This document shows positions 45,389 through 59,237 of a stretch of 64,000 bases of DNA, in pieces. Position 1 is the first letter of the stretch; every line of letters starts with the position of its first letter. Location: NCBI GenBank assembly GCA_022385755.1, contig MU278349.1:1054001-1118000 (forward strand). Direction: 5' to 3'. Source of the stretch: Trametopsis cervina (lineage: Eukaryota; Basidiomycota; Agaricomycetes; Polyporales; Irpicaceae). The notes below the pieces were generated by a model. That model was not told the origin of the DNA. It did not search any database and saw only the letters and a list, made by a program, of their open reading frames with translations. The translations under genes and the position numbers were made by a program.

Positions 45389-48300
45389 ATGCGGGTCGTT
45401 ACCACTCTCCTTCTCTCTCTCACCGTCCTTACCTCCTCACTCTTTGCCTTCGTTGCTGCAGAGGGTGCGCAGAAGCATGACTACCAGGTAAGGCTGGACT
45501 GCGTCGTTGCTCGCAACTCTACGCTGACTTGGAACGCTTCGTTAGAGCGATGTAGCTAGGCTGCGCAAGATTGTCATTAACAGGTAGACTACATATTCAG
45601 TCTTGCAAAACCTGTACTAACTGGACCTTCCGTGCAGCTTGTACTCGCATCGAGATGTGTTCCTCCGCGAACTAATCTCTAATGCGAATGATGCACTTGA
45701 GAAGCTGCGCATAACGTCCCTCACTGACAAGAATGTCCTGGGCGGCGCAGAGGAACTGAACATCACCATTACGGCGTTCAAGGACGACGATGGCACTGCG
45801 AAGCTGGTTATAAGAGACACGGGTATTGGCATGACACCGGAGGAGTTGACGAAGAACTTGGTGAGTAGCGTATTCTACACCACAATGCGAACTTGACGTT
45901 TATACGTTGTACAGGGTACATTGGCGAAATCTGGAACCTCAGAATTCTTGGCGAGAGCGGAGAACTCCGACACCACAAACACCGGAAACCTCATCGGCGC
46001 GTTCGGTCTCGGTTTCTACAGTAGTTTCCTCGTCTCGGACCGTGTCTATGTGACGTCTATAGCTGCAAAGACCGCGAAGAACCCGAACCCGGCACAATAT
46101 GTATTCAGCTCCTCATCAGAGGAGAGCACGTTTGAGGTCTACCCTGATGAGCGTGGTAACACGCTTGGACGCGGAACAGAAATTACGATGGTTTTGAAAC
46201 AGGACGCGTTGGAGTACCTGGACACCACGAAGATTGCAGAGTTGGTCAACAAGCACTCCAGCTTCTCTACGACCTTCCCGATCTACCTGTTCACCCAGAG
46301 GGATGAAGAGGTACCGGTTGAGGAAGAGGAGTCCACCACTGATTCAGCAGACGAACCAGTCGCTTCTCCGGAGTCTGAAGATGACGAAGAAGTTACTGTT
46401 GAGGATGCCGAGGAAGGTTCGGTCACTGAGGAGAAGGAGAAGGAAGTCAAGACCAAGTGGGTCACCGTCGATGAATGGGTCCACCTCAACTCCCAGGCTC
46501 CCATCTGGATGCGGTACGCTGCTAATTATTCTAACAGCGTATACTGTATCTTGACAATGTTCATGTCACAGGGATCCAAAGACCATCTCTGACGAGGAAT
46601 ACACCAAGTTCTACCAAGCAACGTTCAAGGACCAGCAGAAACCCCTCGCATGGCACCACTTCTCTGGAGACTCAGGCTCCGGCAGTGCATTCCGCGCCAT
46701 TCTCTTCATTCCCAGCCACCTCAGTGACGAGTACTGGCAGAACCCGCTTCAGAGCGCTGCGAAGGACATCCGTCTCATGGTCAAGCGCGTATTTATCACG
46801 AGTGATCTTGGAGAGGATGCTCTGCCCAAGTGGGCTAGCTGGGTCAAGGTTGTCGTTGACGGTACGCAGTAGTTATTCTTGTTCCAGTGATATGATGGAC
46901 TGATTTCGTGCGCTGTAGCTGAGGACCTTCCTTTGAACGTCTCTCGTGAAACCCTCCAGTCCAGGAAGTTCTTGAAGCAGATCCAGTCCATTATCATCAA
47001 GCGCCTCATCCAGACCCTTCAACGTCTGCACGAGAACAAGGAGGCCGAGCTTGAATCGTGGCAGTTGCACCACATCTACAACAACGTGTTCAAGCTCGGC
47101 GCCGTCGAGGACACGAAGAACAGGGACAAACTCGCGGCTCTTGTTAAGCTGCCCACCACCCAGCGCAACGAGACAACTCTTAGCGAGGTTGGTCACCAAT
47201 CGCTCAATTCAATTGTTGTAATTTGCTTATTTGGTGAAATAGTACCTTGAGCACAGGAAGGAGGGCCAGAAGCAGGTGTGTAAATATCAACCAACCGGGC
47301 GGTCGTGAACTGACTGTAGTGTCCGTACCAGATCTTCTACCTCGCAGACATGGGAAAGACTCCGGAAGAGTTGGCTAAGAGCGTGTTCATTGAGAAGCTC
47401 CACGCGCGTGGTTACGAGGTCATCCTCCTTGGCGAGCCCCTCGATGAGGTCTTCGTCCAGAATGTTGGTCGCTGGAAGTCAGTAATTTCTCGAAATCACA
47501 TATTGCCACTTGATGCTCATTGTCGCAAAGGAAACATGCATTCCAAGATGTGGCCAAGGCAGGTTTGATCTTCGGAGATGAGGATCCCAAGGAAGAAAAG
47601 GAGAGGCAGAAAGAGCTCACTGAGCAGTACAAGCCTCTCATCGATTTCTTGAAGAAGGAAACTGAGTCTGTCATTCGTGATGGTGAGCCGCCTGCGGATA
47701 CCCTGCATCGACGCGCATTAATCGTACTGTGCAGTCGTCGTCTCCAACCGCCTTGTCACCAGCCCGTGCGCCATTGTCGCAGACGCCTATGGCTACACCG
47801 CCAACATGGCCAAGTTGTTGAGTATGTACTGATGCCACTGTTCCGTAACGCCCACTAACTATTGAGCGCAGACTCCCAGCAGAAGTCCGGTTCCTCCGTC
47901 GTTCATGACTACGCCAAGAGACTGAGGACACTCGAGATCAACGCGCGCTCGCCTCTCATCGAGGGCTTGCTCAAGCGCGTTGAACAGCTTCCTGCGGAAG
48001 AGGAGGAGCGTGACCTTGAGGCCGAAGATGAGATCAAGGAGGTCATCTCCGTTCTCATTGACAGCGCTCTCGTCCGATCAGGTTTCGAGGTGTCCAGCGC
48101 CAACGAGTGCGTAACGATTTCTTTTGCACATCACGAGAGCGGCAAGACTGACCGTTATGCCATAGCTTCTTCCAGCGTATGGACCGCATCCTTCGTCGCT
48201 CCCTCGGTGTATCTGAGACCGCGCCAACTGACACGAGAGTCGACCCGGCGCCTCCTGTCGCACAAGAGCCGCTAGAAGAAGAGGACTATGACTTCGATGA

Positions 48301-48463
48301 GTCGCACATGGATATTGACCTGGAGTCTCTCGGCTTGAAGGTCGGGAAGCCCGTGTTGAAGGATGGCGAAGAGGACCCTTTCAAACATGAGTGGAAGAGG
48401 CCCGAGACTGTCGCCGACGACAGCGAGGCTGCACAAAAGCCGCTCGGCCACGACGAGCTATAG
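45389..48463 (+). CDS. ER HSP90 chaperone (GRP94/endoplasmin)
   Basis: Twelve exons (45389-45487, 45546-45583, 45638-45860, 45915-46513, 46572-46861, 46919-47187, 47243-47275, 47332-47477, 47531-47682, 47735-47821, 47872-48106, 48166-48463) join in frame to 822 residues. A signal peptide ([20 protein letters not shown]) and a C-terminal HDEL retention signal place it in the ER lumen. The GHKL ATP site is intact: the Glu in [33 protein letters not shown] and [18 protein letters not shown]. An acidic charged linker ([18 protein letters not shown]) precedes the middle domain ([22 protein letters not shown] segment, [16 protein letters not shown]). C-terminal dimerisation helices follow. Endoplasmin folds secreted and membrane proteins; S. 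cerevisiae lacks a GRP94, so its retention here is notable. Confidence 0.95.
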
Positions 48464-49158
48464 GCGTTGTCATCTTTGGGATGTCGGATCTATATATATT
48501 ATCAGTATGTAAAATAGTGCGAATTGATAGTTGGACTTCATTCTGTGGCCAGTCTTATCAGGGTCGATGGCGGGCTAAGACTGACACTTCTGTTTATCGC
48601 AAGATCCTCGGCGGAGCAATGTCGAGTCCTAATTTTAGCATCCACTGCTTCCTGAGAGTATGCTCATAACATGTACTTGCTTGTCGCTCTCAGCTCATAG
48701 AACAAGGCCGACTTAGTGATGGCTTGAGTCAGACGATTGCTTGCGCTCGTCACTATTTTCTTGAGACATACCGCTCTCCAACTCTGACTGAACTGGACGC
48801 ACTATGCAAGGCTGAATGTTTTCGAAGTATGGGTTGTGGGAGATTCATCTGTACCGATACTATGGTACTATGTGTCTCGTTCACTCTGAAGGCGATCCCA
48901 ATCAGTGGTACCTTTCCTTACCTCCGAGGTCCCGGACTCATTATGGTTGTGAGAGAAGCTGTGGATGTCTCAAAGCAAGCACACTGGAGCGGAGCTGTGT
49001 CAAGTACTAGATTCGGCTTCCTCTAATGAAGCATCACTAATACAAAGAAGTGGCGTTTTATGACAATAAAGATACATAAACCCAGAAATCCTTCAGTCGC
49101 TGCAGACGCACAAGCCATACTGCAGAATATATACAAACTTATCCAGACGATTCATTCT
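48464..49158. other. Convergent intergenic region
   Basis: About 700 bases between the stops of GRP94 (plus) and the class II peroxidase (minus). It is A/T-rich near both genes. Open frames (for example 48724-49026) show no family signature. Confidence 0.5.
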
Positions 49159-50977
<1,819 letters not shown>

Positions 50978-51066
50978 TGCGATGTTGAAGTGAGGACAGG
51001 AGAAGAAGTCGAGGACTTAGGAGAGTACTGCAGAGGCACTGCTGTTTAACGACGATTCCCTCTGGC

Positions 51067-51073
51067 TTTTATA
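51067..51073 (-). promoter_or_regulatory. TATA box of the peroxidase gene
   Basis: The minus strand reads GATATAAAAGCC, about 90 bp upstream of the peroxidase start codon at 50977. Spacing and sequence fit a core promoter. Confidence 0.7.
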
Positions 51074-53299
51074 TCGGAGCAGAGGGATGAAATGAAATAT
51101 ACCTGATACTTTCGTCTTGATGTCGAGTCCAGCGCATCTACAGAGCGGTGAGTGCCTGCGTACCATAAACGACTCGAATGGACCCTCATTGGGAAGGCGT
51201 CGCGGTGTTCTGTCAGCTTCATCTCACGAAGGGCCACCCGGTGGGCAGGGCAGTACCCACGGGAATCAATGAACACGGACCTCACTAGGCCAGGTATGGC
51301 CGATGATAGTTTCCAGGGTAGCGGAACGATCGCGCAGTGTAAGAGTAATGGAGACTTCAAATGCCCACAGCCAGGGGAACGGAACGGTTCGAGGCTGTTA
51401 CCGGCGGGGAATGTCCCCAAGGTACGTTGTCGGCAGCGAAGGCAAAGCAGTCATCTCGGGTCATCCGCTCAACGCGCGAGACACGGTGCTCACTGTAGTC
51501 CTGTGCAATTCCGAGACACTGTGAGTATCTACTATAGCATTGGATATTAGGGGCAGTACTTACCCTCGACGTCTAATTTTCATATTAACGTGGCCGGCGG
51601 TTCAGGCTGGCCTGACACCACGACCTGCAGTGAGTACTTCGCGATAAAGCTCATGCCGACGAGCACTAGTGCGCGGGTGGGAAATATCCCACAAAGTTGC
51701 GATGACCTTTGACGTCGAGTGTTCCGCTGGCGGCGTGTTTCGGACGTCCACATGGAGAGCGACACTTTTGATATATCTCTGATGTACATAGTCTCGTCCT
51801 AGGACATCAGTTCCGAGGACCCATCGAGCGGCAACGCAGTAATTAATGACTGTGGCAATGGAAATACATGTCAGCTAACACAGCGCAGGCCTGTGTTGTC
51901 CATGAATATAGGGACTCACCAAAAATTGGTCGACTCAACGAAACAGCAGTAACAATGTTCACGCCGCGAAAGTCGTGCCGGTTATCTGGGTTAGCCGGTA
52001 CAACGGGTACGATCAGGTACGAAGATACTGGTAATGCGGTGAGTATGGTACCGTGGTACTCCCCGGATGCGGTCACGGTTTCCCGCCACCGTGAGCTTGC
52101 AAACCCGCACATCAAATACAGAGGCGCTTCTTATCGGACACTGATTCGGACCTGTAGTAGGTGTTGGAAAAGTGGAAGTCACAGAGCGACATACGGAATT
52201 TAACAATGACAATAAACGATGAGAACGTTCAATGAGCTGATGATAATGTACTCACAGGAGTTGACTCGAATGCTGAACCAATAGCATACGCGGTATTTTA
52301 CAGTCAGGAACGGCTCACACGAGAGCCCCGGCTGATATTGTACTTGTGGGAGGAGAAAGCAAGTATGAACGTCAGCCCAGAGCATGACTGCCCCAAATCA
52401 GACCGTTGTTTTCGAGCGGAACGCGCGTCGCACAAGGCAGCGTTACAGAGCAAGAGCGATGAGTCGGCCACGTCGGTCTACCATGCTGTACGCGTATTGA
52501 AATTATGATATTTACTCAGGAATGCTCGCTAATTCTTGATACCCATGAGCCGTAGCAAGGAGAGAATACACCGGCTGCACTCACTGGCATTTCATGATCA
52601 ATGTTGAGGAACAGTTCCGACTTCCGAGACGCCCGCATAAGGAAATAACGCCACAACGTCAATTGTCACGTGGCATAGCCGGTGTTAGCGCGGCGTTCGA
52701 AACAACGTAGAACTCCTGCATATCCCTGCGTCCACACTCACAGTAGGAGGCCACTCATCATGCCGGTCTCTTTGGACCAGTGCTGAACATAATTATCTTG
52801 CGCTATGACTAGGGAGGTAAAGAAGCCAGCCACGAACAGCCACAATCGACTTTCTCAACATGCCCCCCGTACTTCCTGGTCAGAATGGCGATTCCTGATA
52901 CATGTCATTTCATCATCCCAGGCCTTCGTGGGCCGTACTACTAAGCATACTATCGGACTGCCATATTATGATTTCTTATGAAGCACTTCGGGCTCGCTAA
53001 CATAATACACGGGACACTACCGGAGGCCTGTGCACCATCTCAGGCCTTGCTTCTTCCTAGGTACGACTACAACACACACCACTCTTGGAAAAGCTTGGCA
53101 CTCGACGCTCTAAGGAGGGAGATTGCTGCTCACTCAGTAAACGAATTCTCTGCAATTGGGACAAATCAGTCATGGGATACTCCTATTGTGTTGAGTGAGT
53201 TATCAATGACGAATCTTAGCCGATAGACTTCGAATGCATAGCTATTGGGGAGCTCCGTGCACCAGTGCTTCCCTTTCTCTCTTTCATCGATCTATCCTC
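51074..53299. other. Gene-poor interval upstream of the peroxidase
   Basis: About 2.2 kb. The peroxidase promoter occupies its left end and the NmrA-like promoter its right end, in divergent orientation. Several plus-strand frames (51152-51550, 52978-53226) have no signature. I did not find a clear metal-response element (TGCRCNC) in the peroxidase-proximal part, but the search was by eye. Confidence 0.45.
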
Positions 53300-54324
53300 A
53301 TGTCTGGATACAAGACGTTCGCACTAGTCGGGGCAGGGAACGTCGGCGGACCCATCATTGATGAGCTGTTAACACTGCAAACCGCAGGGACTATCTCTTC
53401 CATCAAGCTTTTAACTCGCTCTGTGAGTTTGCCTGTAGTCTCGTTGTATCGATTCATCGCTCATCGCCCACCACCAGAACAGCCGCCCCATCAAGGGCGT
53501 CGAGGTGGTAACGGTTGACTACAGTGATCCCTCCTCTCTCGAGACCGCGCTCTCAGGAGTGGACGTCGTCATCTCCACAGTGGGCGGCAAGGGTCTCCAG
53601 GAGCAATTCCCGCTCGCGAGAGCCGCAGCCAAGGCAGGCGTCAAGCTTTTCGCGCCTTCAGAGTTCGGGAGCCCGACGGACAAAGAGGTGTCTGGCCCGC
53701 TGGGGGCCAAGTACAAACTCAAACAAGAGCTGAAGAGTCTTGGCGTGCCGTACGTGGCGATCTACACGGGCTTGTTCACCAAATTGATATTGTCTAATCC
53801 GTGAGTTGATTTTCATCGAGTGGATCCGCATTTCATACAAGCTTATGCTTACTTGTCGAAAGGCCATGGGGATGGGATCTGCCAAACGGGAAAGTGACGA
53901 TATACGGTCATGGTGATGCAAAGAATACCTGGTCAGATATTCCGGACATTGCGCGTTACGTCGCGCACGTCCTCACAGCAGCTCCCCGGGAGAAGCTGGA
54001 GTGGCAGTCGCTCCGTATTCAAGCTGATCTTGTGGTGCGTACGCTAGATATGCTTGGGTGACATATCAAGTCTGATAAGCGTGCATGCAGTCGTTCAACG
54101 AGATCCTCGCCGCTTATGAGGCGCGCACAGGGAAGAAGCTAGACGTGACGCGGGTATCGCGCGAAGAACTGGAGGAACGCGTCAAGAACAACCCTGATGA
54201 CTTTGTCGCATCCCTCTTGCTTAGATGGGACAGAGGGGAGGCCAACGTTGGTACATCAGGTCCGCTATCATTGGACTTATTCCCAGATTGGAACCCCAAG
54301 AAGGTCGTCGATGTTATTGCCTGA
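53300..54324 (+). CDS. NmrA-like NAD(P)-binding protein (isoflavone-reductase-like)
   Basis: Exons 53300-53422, 53478-53800, 53863-54034 and 54091-54324 join in frame to 283 residues. The start MSGYKTFALVGAGNVGGPII contains the dinucleotide-binding GxGxxGxxI. Next are VDYSDPSSLETALSGVDVVI, STVGGKGLQEQFPLARAAA and GVKLFAPSEFGSPTDKEV, followed by KYKLKQELKSLGVPYVAIYT. The family is an atypical short-chain dehydrogenase group that either reduces small aromatic substrates or senses NADP. The K of KYKLKQ is in the place of the catalytic/substrate Lys in isoflavone-reductase-like members. The substrate is not predictable. It lies near two peroxidase-type genes, but no functional link is shown. Confidence 0.9.
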
Positions 54325-54816
54325 TCCCATTTGAACCTCATTGGAAATGAGAGCGGGCAGTCTGTGAGCCATCGCAAGCTGTTTCAATCCGTTTCGGGTG
54401 ACATCTCTTCTATGCGTTGTGGATAACAGCCAGACATCCTGTAAAAACAGATCAATGAGTGCTATTTTCTATATGAGAATACTTGCCACCAAAACAGTCT
54501 GTTATTTATGCGTGGGGAGGACACTACTCTCGTTCATTCCGCTGACAGGAAGACGCCGTCACTATCAGCACGCTGGAATGGATGAATATTACCTATCAAA
54601 TGTATCCGCGTACTTGAAAAGGCAGGGTAATCACACTCGAACATCCTCCTTTTCATTCTCGATCCCTCTGCTAGGTGGAATGTTATGATACTGTAAGAGA
54701 GGCGGATGCCAATTTTTGCCGTGCGCTGACGCGAACATCAATCCCCACGTGGAGAAGAAGCGCCGGCTCTCACTGCTGATGCGGACTTCAGCAACGAGCA
54801 TGAAGTAACAGTGACA
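54325..54816. other. Intergenic region
   Basis: About 490 bases between the NmrA-like stop and the next start, both on the plus strand. Nothing was recognised beyond expected UTR and promoter sequence. Confidence 0.5.
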
Positions 54817-57505
54817 ATGGCGACACCATTCGCAACGCTGCCTCCCCCTCCTCTGCCGCCAGGATGGACGCAACATCTCGGTATGTATGGTTGCATCTAG
54901 TGTGCATTCTACGCTTATATAAACATTATGCAGGCCCTAACGGACAACCGTACTACTTCAATGTGGCTACTCAGGAATCCACCTATGTCCGACCATTTCC
55001 TGTACTCCCTGTGTTCCCAGGCGGACAGCCGATACCTGCGGGAGGTACGGCACAAACAAAGAAGAAGGAGAAGCCACTTGTCAAGACACCCATCCCTGGT
55101 ACCGAGTGGTTGAGGGTGAAGACAACCGAAGGGAATGTCTTCTACACACATAAGGGCAAGAAACAGAGCTTGTGGACCGTTCCAGACGAGATCAAGGATG
55201 AAGTGGCTGCGCTGGAACGGGATGAAGAGGAACAAGCAGCCAAGGCCAAGGAGGAGGAGGCCGCGAAACGAGCAGAGGAAACTAGGGAGATTGAACGTGT
55301 CAAGGCGGACGCGAAGGCTGCGAAGAGAAAAGTCGAGGAGTTGGTTCCTGTGGAAGAAGTCGTAGTCTCTAAGAAGGCAAGAGTAGAGGATGACGAAGGA
55401 GAGGACAAGGATGATGAAGACGAGGATGAAGATGAAGATGAAGATGAGAGCGAAGAAGAGGAATGGCAGAGAGAGGCAGCGCTGCAGCTTGCTGCTGAGG
55501 CTGAGGAGGAGAAGAAGAGGCAGGAGGAAGAGAAAAAGCAGCTGGAAGAGGAGCGGGCCAGAGAAGCTGAAGCATTGAAGAACAAGCCTCTCAATATGCC
55601 GGATCGCGTGGACCTGTCTCTTGATGAGGCAAAAGCTCTCTTCAAAGTAGTATTTTCGCATTCTCTCGGAACAGACGGCCACTAACATACGAATAGACAC
55701 TCCTCCGCGAGAAAAATGTCAACCCTTTGCACCCCTGGGATACCTCTCTACCGCTGTTCATATCCGACCCCCGTTACGTTCTGCTTCCTTCTGTTTCCGC
55801 TCGAAAAGAAGCCTTCGACGAGTATTGTCGCGAACGTGCACGCGAACTTCGTCAATCTCAGGTCAAGAAAGAGAAGGAAGCCCTCTCTCCTAAGGAAGAA
55901 TACGAAAAGCTCTTACACGACGAAGTGAAGAGCACGCGCGCCAGCTGGACGGAGTTCCGCCGGCAGTGGAAGAAGGACCGACGGTTCTACGGCTGGGGAA
56001 AGGACGATCGGGAGCGAGAGAAACGTTTCAGAGATTACCTCAAAGAGCTCGGCGAAAGTGAGTCCCTCGCGGTTTCACTTACCATACTGGCCATGCAGTG
56101 CTCAGTCCAGCCATCGCGATCTAGAGAAACGCGCAGCTGCGCAGAAGGCGGAAATTGACTTTTTTGCGCTGTTGAAGGAGAGCGGAATCGCAAAGTCCGG
56201 GGCTGTGTGGAAAGATGTGGGTGCACAAAGCTGCGCACTCCCGATGGGCTCGCTAACTTCTTCATCTTATCATCAGGTTAAGAAGAGCATCACCAGCGAT
56301 CCACGATACGATGCTGTGGGCTCATCAAGTCTTCGAGAGGAATTGTTCAACTCGTATCTTAAAGCTAACGGGGCTGTGTCGACCAGCACCGAGCCACCAA
56401 AATCTGATCCGGGTGATAATGCAGAGAAGGAGAAGCTTGCAGATGATGACGATGAAACCGAGAAGGACCGGAAACGCAAAGAGCGGAAGGAGCGGGCCGT
56501 GAAGGAACGCGAAGAGAAGATACAAGCTGTGCGCAGTAAAGTGAATGCAGAAATTGACCGGTCAAAGGCAGGCTTGAACAAGGAAGAAGCCGAGCTCGAG
56601 TTCAGGTGCGCTGCGTAGCATCACGTCCTATTGGCAGTGTACTCGGCGCCACTTACGCTGCACAATGTGCACAATTTCCAGGACTATGCTGACAGACGCT
56701 ATTCGTGACCCACAGGTACGGGTGCATGCCAGACAGGAACGTCGTACTCATTACGTGTCTTCGCAGGTGACTTGGGATGCCGTCCTTCCACAACTCAGGA
56801 CCGATCCTCGTTTTACACATTCGGCACTTCCGCTGAATCAGCAGCTGCATCTATTCCATTCGCACGTTCACAATCTGCGTTCGAAGTACCTGACTGCACT
56901 GCATCTGCTATTCCAGTCTCATGCACCATCGTTGGCAACTCCGTTCACCGATCTGCCAGTTACATCGCTGCTCTCGTCTCTTCCAGTCACGAAGCTCGGG
57001 CTTGATATTCGTGGGCTGGAAGACGAGTTTACGAAATGGCAGCGCGAGAGAACGACGGAAGCTCGCAAAGCATTTGACACGATGCTGACAGAGAATGCGT
57101 TCGTAGAGTTCTGGGGCCGTCTAGGCAAGATTGGAGGTAAAGGCGTAGATGAGGGCATCAGAGCAGATGACATCGGAGAAGATGCAGACGAGCTGGTGGA
57201 TATGAAGAAGCTGGCAAAAACAGTGGATTTGAAGGAAATGATTATGGTACTGAAGGTGAGTAGAGTTTGTCGCAGCTTGGTCATAATCAACGTTCATACC
57301 AACCGACATGTTCCATTCCTTGTGCAGAATGATAAGCGATATCTAATGTTTGATCATGTACCTGAGCAGAGGGAACGTTGGCTGCGGGTGAGATTTTTTT
57401 GACACTCTTCAGTTGCTCGCTGAACTAACGGCGACTCGCCCACAGGACTATCTGTCGCAGCTATCTGCGCCGAAGCTGTCTGTTCACGTATCGGAAAGCG
57501 CGTGA
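54817..57505 (+). CDS. WW/FF-domain protein, TCERG1/Dre4-like
   Basis: Start MATPFATLPPPPLPPGWTQH; stop TGA at 57503-57505. The first WW domain is split by an intron and reads LPPGWTQHL / GPNGQPYYFNVATQESTYVR; its second conserved Trp is Tyr. The second WW domain is GTEWLRVKTTEGNVFYTHKG, then KKQSLWTVP, with both Trp. A coiled, Lys/Glu-rich and acidic middle (EDEDEDEDEDESEEEEWQRE) follows. Then several FF-type repeats: DEAKALFKTLLREKNVNP, WTEFRRQWKKDRRFYGW, AEIDFFALLKESGI, and VTWDAVLPQLRTDPRF. Seven or more introns are inferred. WW plus multiple FF domains is the layout of TCERG1 (CA150), S. pombe Dre4 and Prp40, nuclear proteins that bridge splicing factors and RNA polymerase II CTD. Two WW followed by a long charged linker fits TCERG1/Dre4 better than Prp40. 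Confidence 0.87.
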
Positions 57506-58443
57506 ACAACAGGTGCAAGAAACACAAGTGTGGTTAGCCGTGGGTGTATACCTGCGCTGTTGAACGATCATGTTCCACGTAGCACCATTGCTCGGCAAAC
57601 GTACGTAGAGGAAATGCTGTGTACCATTGGTACGCTACGAATGCAACGACATGGCAGTTTCTTGATCTGTTCCTGGCCGCTCAGTGGGCCGACAACGGGC
57701 GGTCCAGTCTAGTGCAACTAGCTCACTTGTCGCACAGGGTGGCAGCAATCATGGGCGGCATCCTTGTGTTGCTGTACGGAATTAGTGACACAGCCATCGC
57801 CCCTTACGCGGACTTTATCAAAGATGGTGTCAAGGTTTCCTGTAAGGTCGTACTAAGTATTCAGTTACTCATGGGATTCATGAACCATCTGCAGGTCTCC
57901 TTCGAACTGACCAGAGAGGAGTAATAGATGCTCAAACCATGGAGCACTCACGTCGAAGTACTGACTCCGTGGTCATCTGCACACAATGCACGTATCCGGT
58001 TTTTGATACCACCGAGATAGGTGACTCAGCCTCACGCCGATTCTCGCCTCAATACAGAGCGAAAGGAGCCAGAGGAGTCTGCTATCACGGTGCATAGCAT
58101 TGGGCGCACAGGTGAAGCGAGGCGGAATGTATCAGAGCAACATTTCTTGTTAGGTTGTCTCATAGCGACTGCAATGCGCGGACCATAGTCAACCGGTGAT
58201 GGCTGTCGCGCGAGAGAGGCGATTTAATGATGGCGTCCGGAATACACAGGATCACGATTTGTCCTGATGTGCATTGAGTACTAACGTAAAATTCGGCGGC
58301 GCTATCGGTGGGTCCTCTTGTCTTGACCTGGTCGTATATAAATCGGCAATGGCTCGCCCTCCAACGACCATCCCCCCATCGTTACCACTCGTTGTTCAAC
58401 GCCACACCTACAGCTGTTACAGCACAAAAAAGCACTTGACGAC
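57506..58443. other. Intergenic region
   Basis: About 940 bases. A plus-strand open frame at 57619-57924 contains a hydrophobic stretch (IMGGILVLLYGISDTAIAPY) but lacks family or splice evidence. It should also contain the peroxygenase promoter. Confidence 0.45.
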
Positions 58444-59237
58444 ATGATCCAAGCCACAACGCGCACCACTGCTGCATCTGAGGATCATGCATACCGATAC
58501 GGTACAAAAACGGACAGCAGGTGTCCCTGTCCGGCTTTGAATGCAATGGCAAACCATGGCTATCTGTATGTACCCCGTCTCTCATTGTCGAGAAACATAC
58601 TGACGATCCATGTGTTGCCAGGCCTCGCAATGGGCGGGACATCACTGTGGGACAGATGACAGCCTCTTTGCAAGAAGTCTACAACCTATCATGGCCCCTC
58701 GCTGCGTTCCTCACGGTTGTCGGTATGCTGCTATGCGGCAGATGGTGGTCGCTACCGTGGCGATTCGACCTACACGATCTTGCGCGACACAACGCGGTAG
58801 AGCACAACTGCTCGCTCACCCATCCTGATGCCGCCCCCGGAGAACTGTTTGCCCCAAACCACGTCAGCTACACGCTTCTGTGCCGTCTGCTAGATGCCGC
58901 GAAGCAGGATCATCTATGTCTTACCGATTTTGTGGACGCGCGGATAAGGAGGGCGCAAGAGGACACGAAGCCGTTGGATGCGATGCATAGAGAGATCGCA
59001 CATGGAGAGGCTGCCTTGACACTGCTCGTGTTGGGCGAACGACCGTCGGAAAACTCTCCCGGTTCGAGCATAGTCGTTCGTCGCAGATTCGTCAAGGAGT
59101 GGTTCGGTAAGGACAAGCTGCCGAAAGGGTGGAAGAAGCCGTCGCGAGAGATTGGGCTGAGGGACGCTGCTGGTCTGTCCGCCATCATCAAGCAGAGGAT
59201 CCATGTCAAGTTGAACAGCTACGCTCTTTCTGCATGA
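58444..59237 (+). CDS. Heme-thiolate peroxidase / unspecific peroxygenase-like protein
   Basis: Exons 58444-58565 and 58622-59237 join in frame to 245 residues. The PCP heme-Cys motif is at residues 28-30 in RCPCPALNAMANHGYLPRNG. A hydrophobic helix follows (LAAFLTVVGMLLC), then the second family motif, here EHN-x-S in VEHNCSLTHPD (residues 101-105), where short peroxygenases usually have EHD-x-S. A candidate acid-base Glu lies in IAHGE (residue 170). No signal peptide precedes the PCP motif, so it may stay inside the cell or be membrane-associated through the helix. The family (chloroperoxidase/UPO) uses H2O2 to oxygenate or halogenate organic substrates. Length fits the short group. I chose this ATG because the upstream ATG near 58350 is out of frame. 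Confidence 0.88.

Noticed and set aside
51152..51550. 132-residue plus-strand frame upstream of the peroxidase
   Set aside because: It overlaps the peroxidase promoter and has no family resemblance.
57619..57924. 101-residue plus-strand frame with a hydrophobic centre
   Set aside because: No recognisable family, no supporting introns or promoter; it may be a chance frame in the peroxygenase upstream region.
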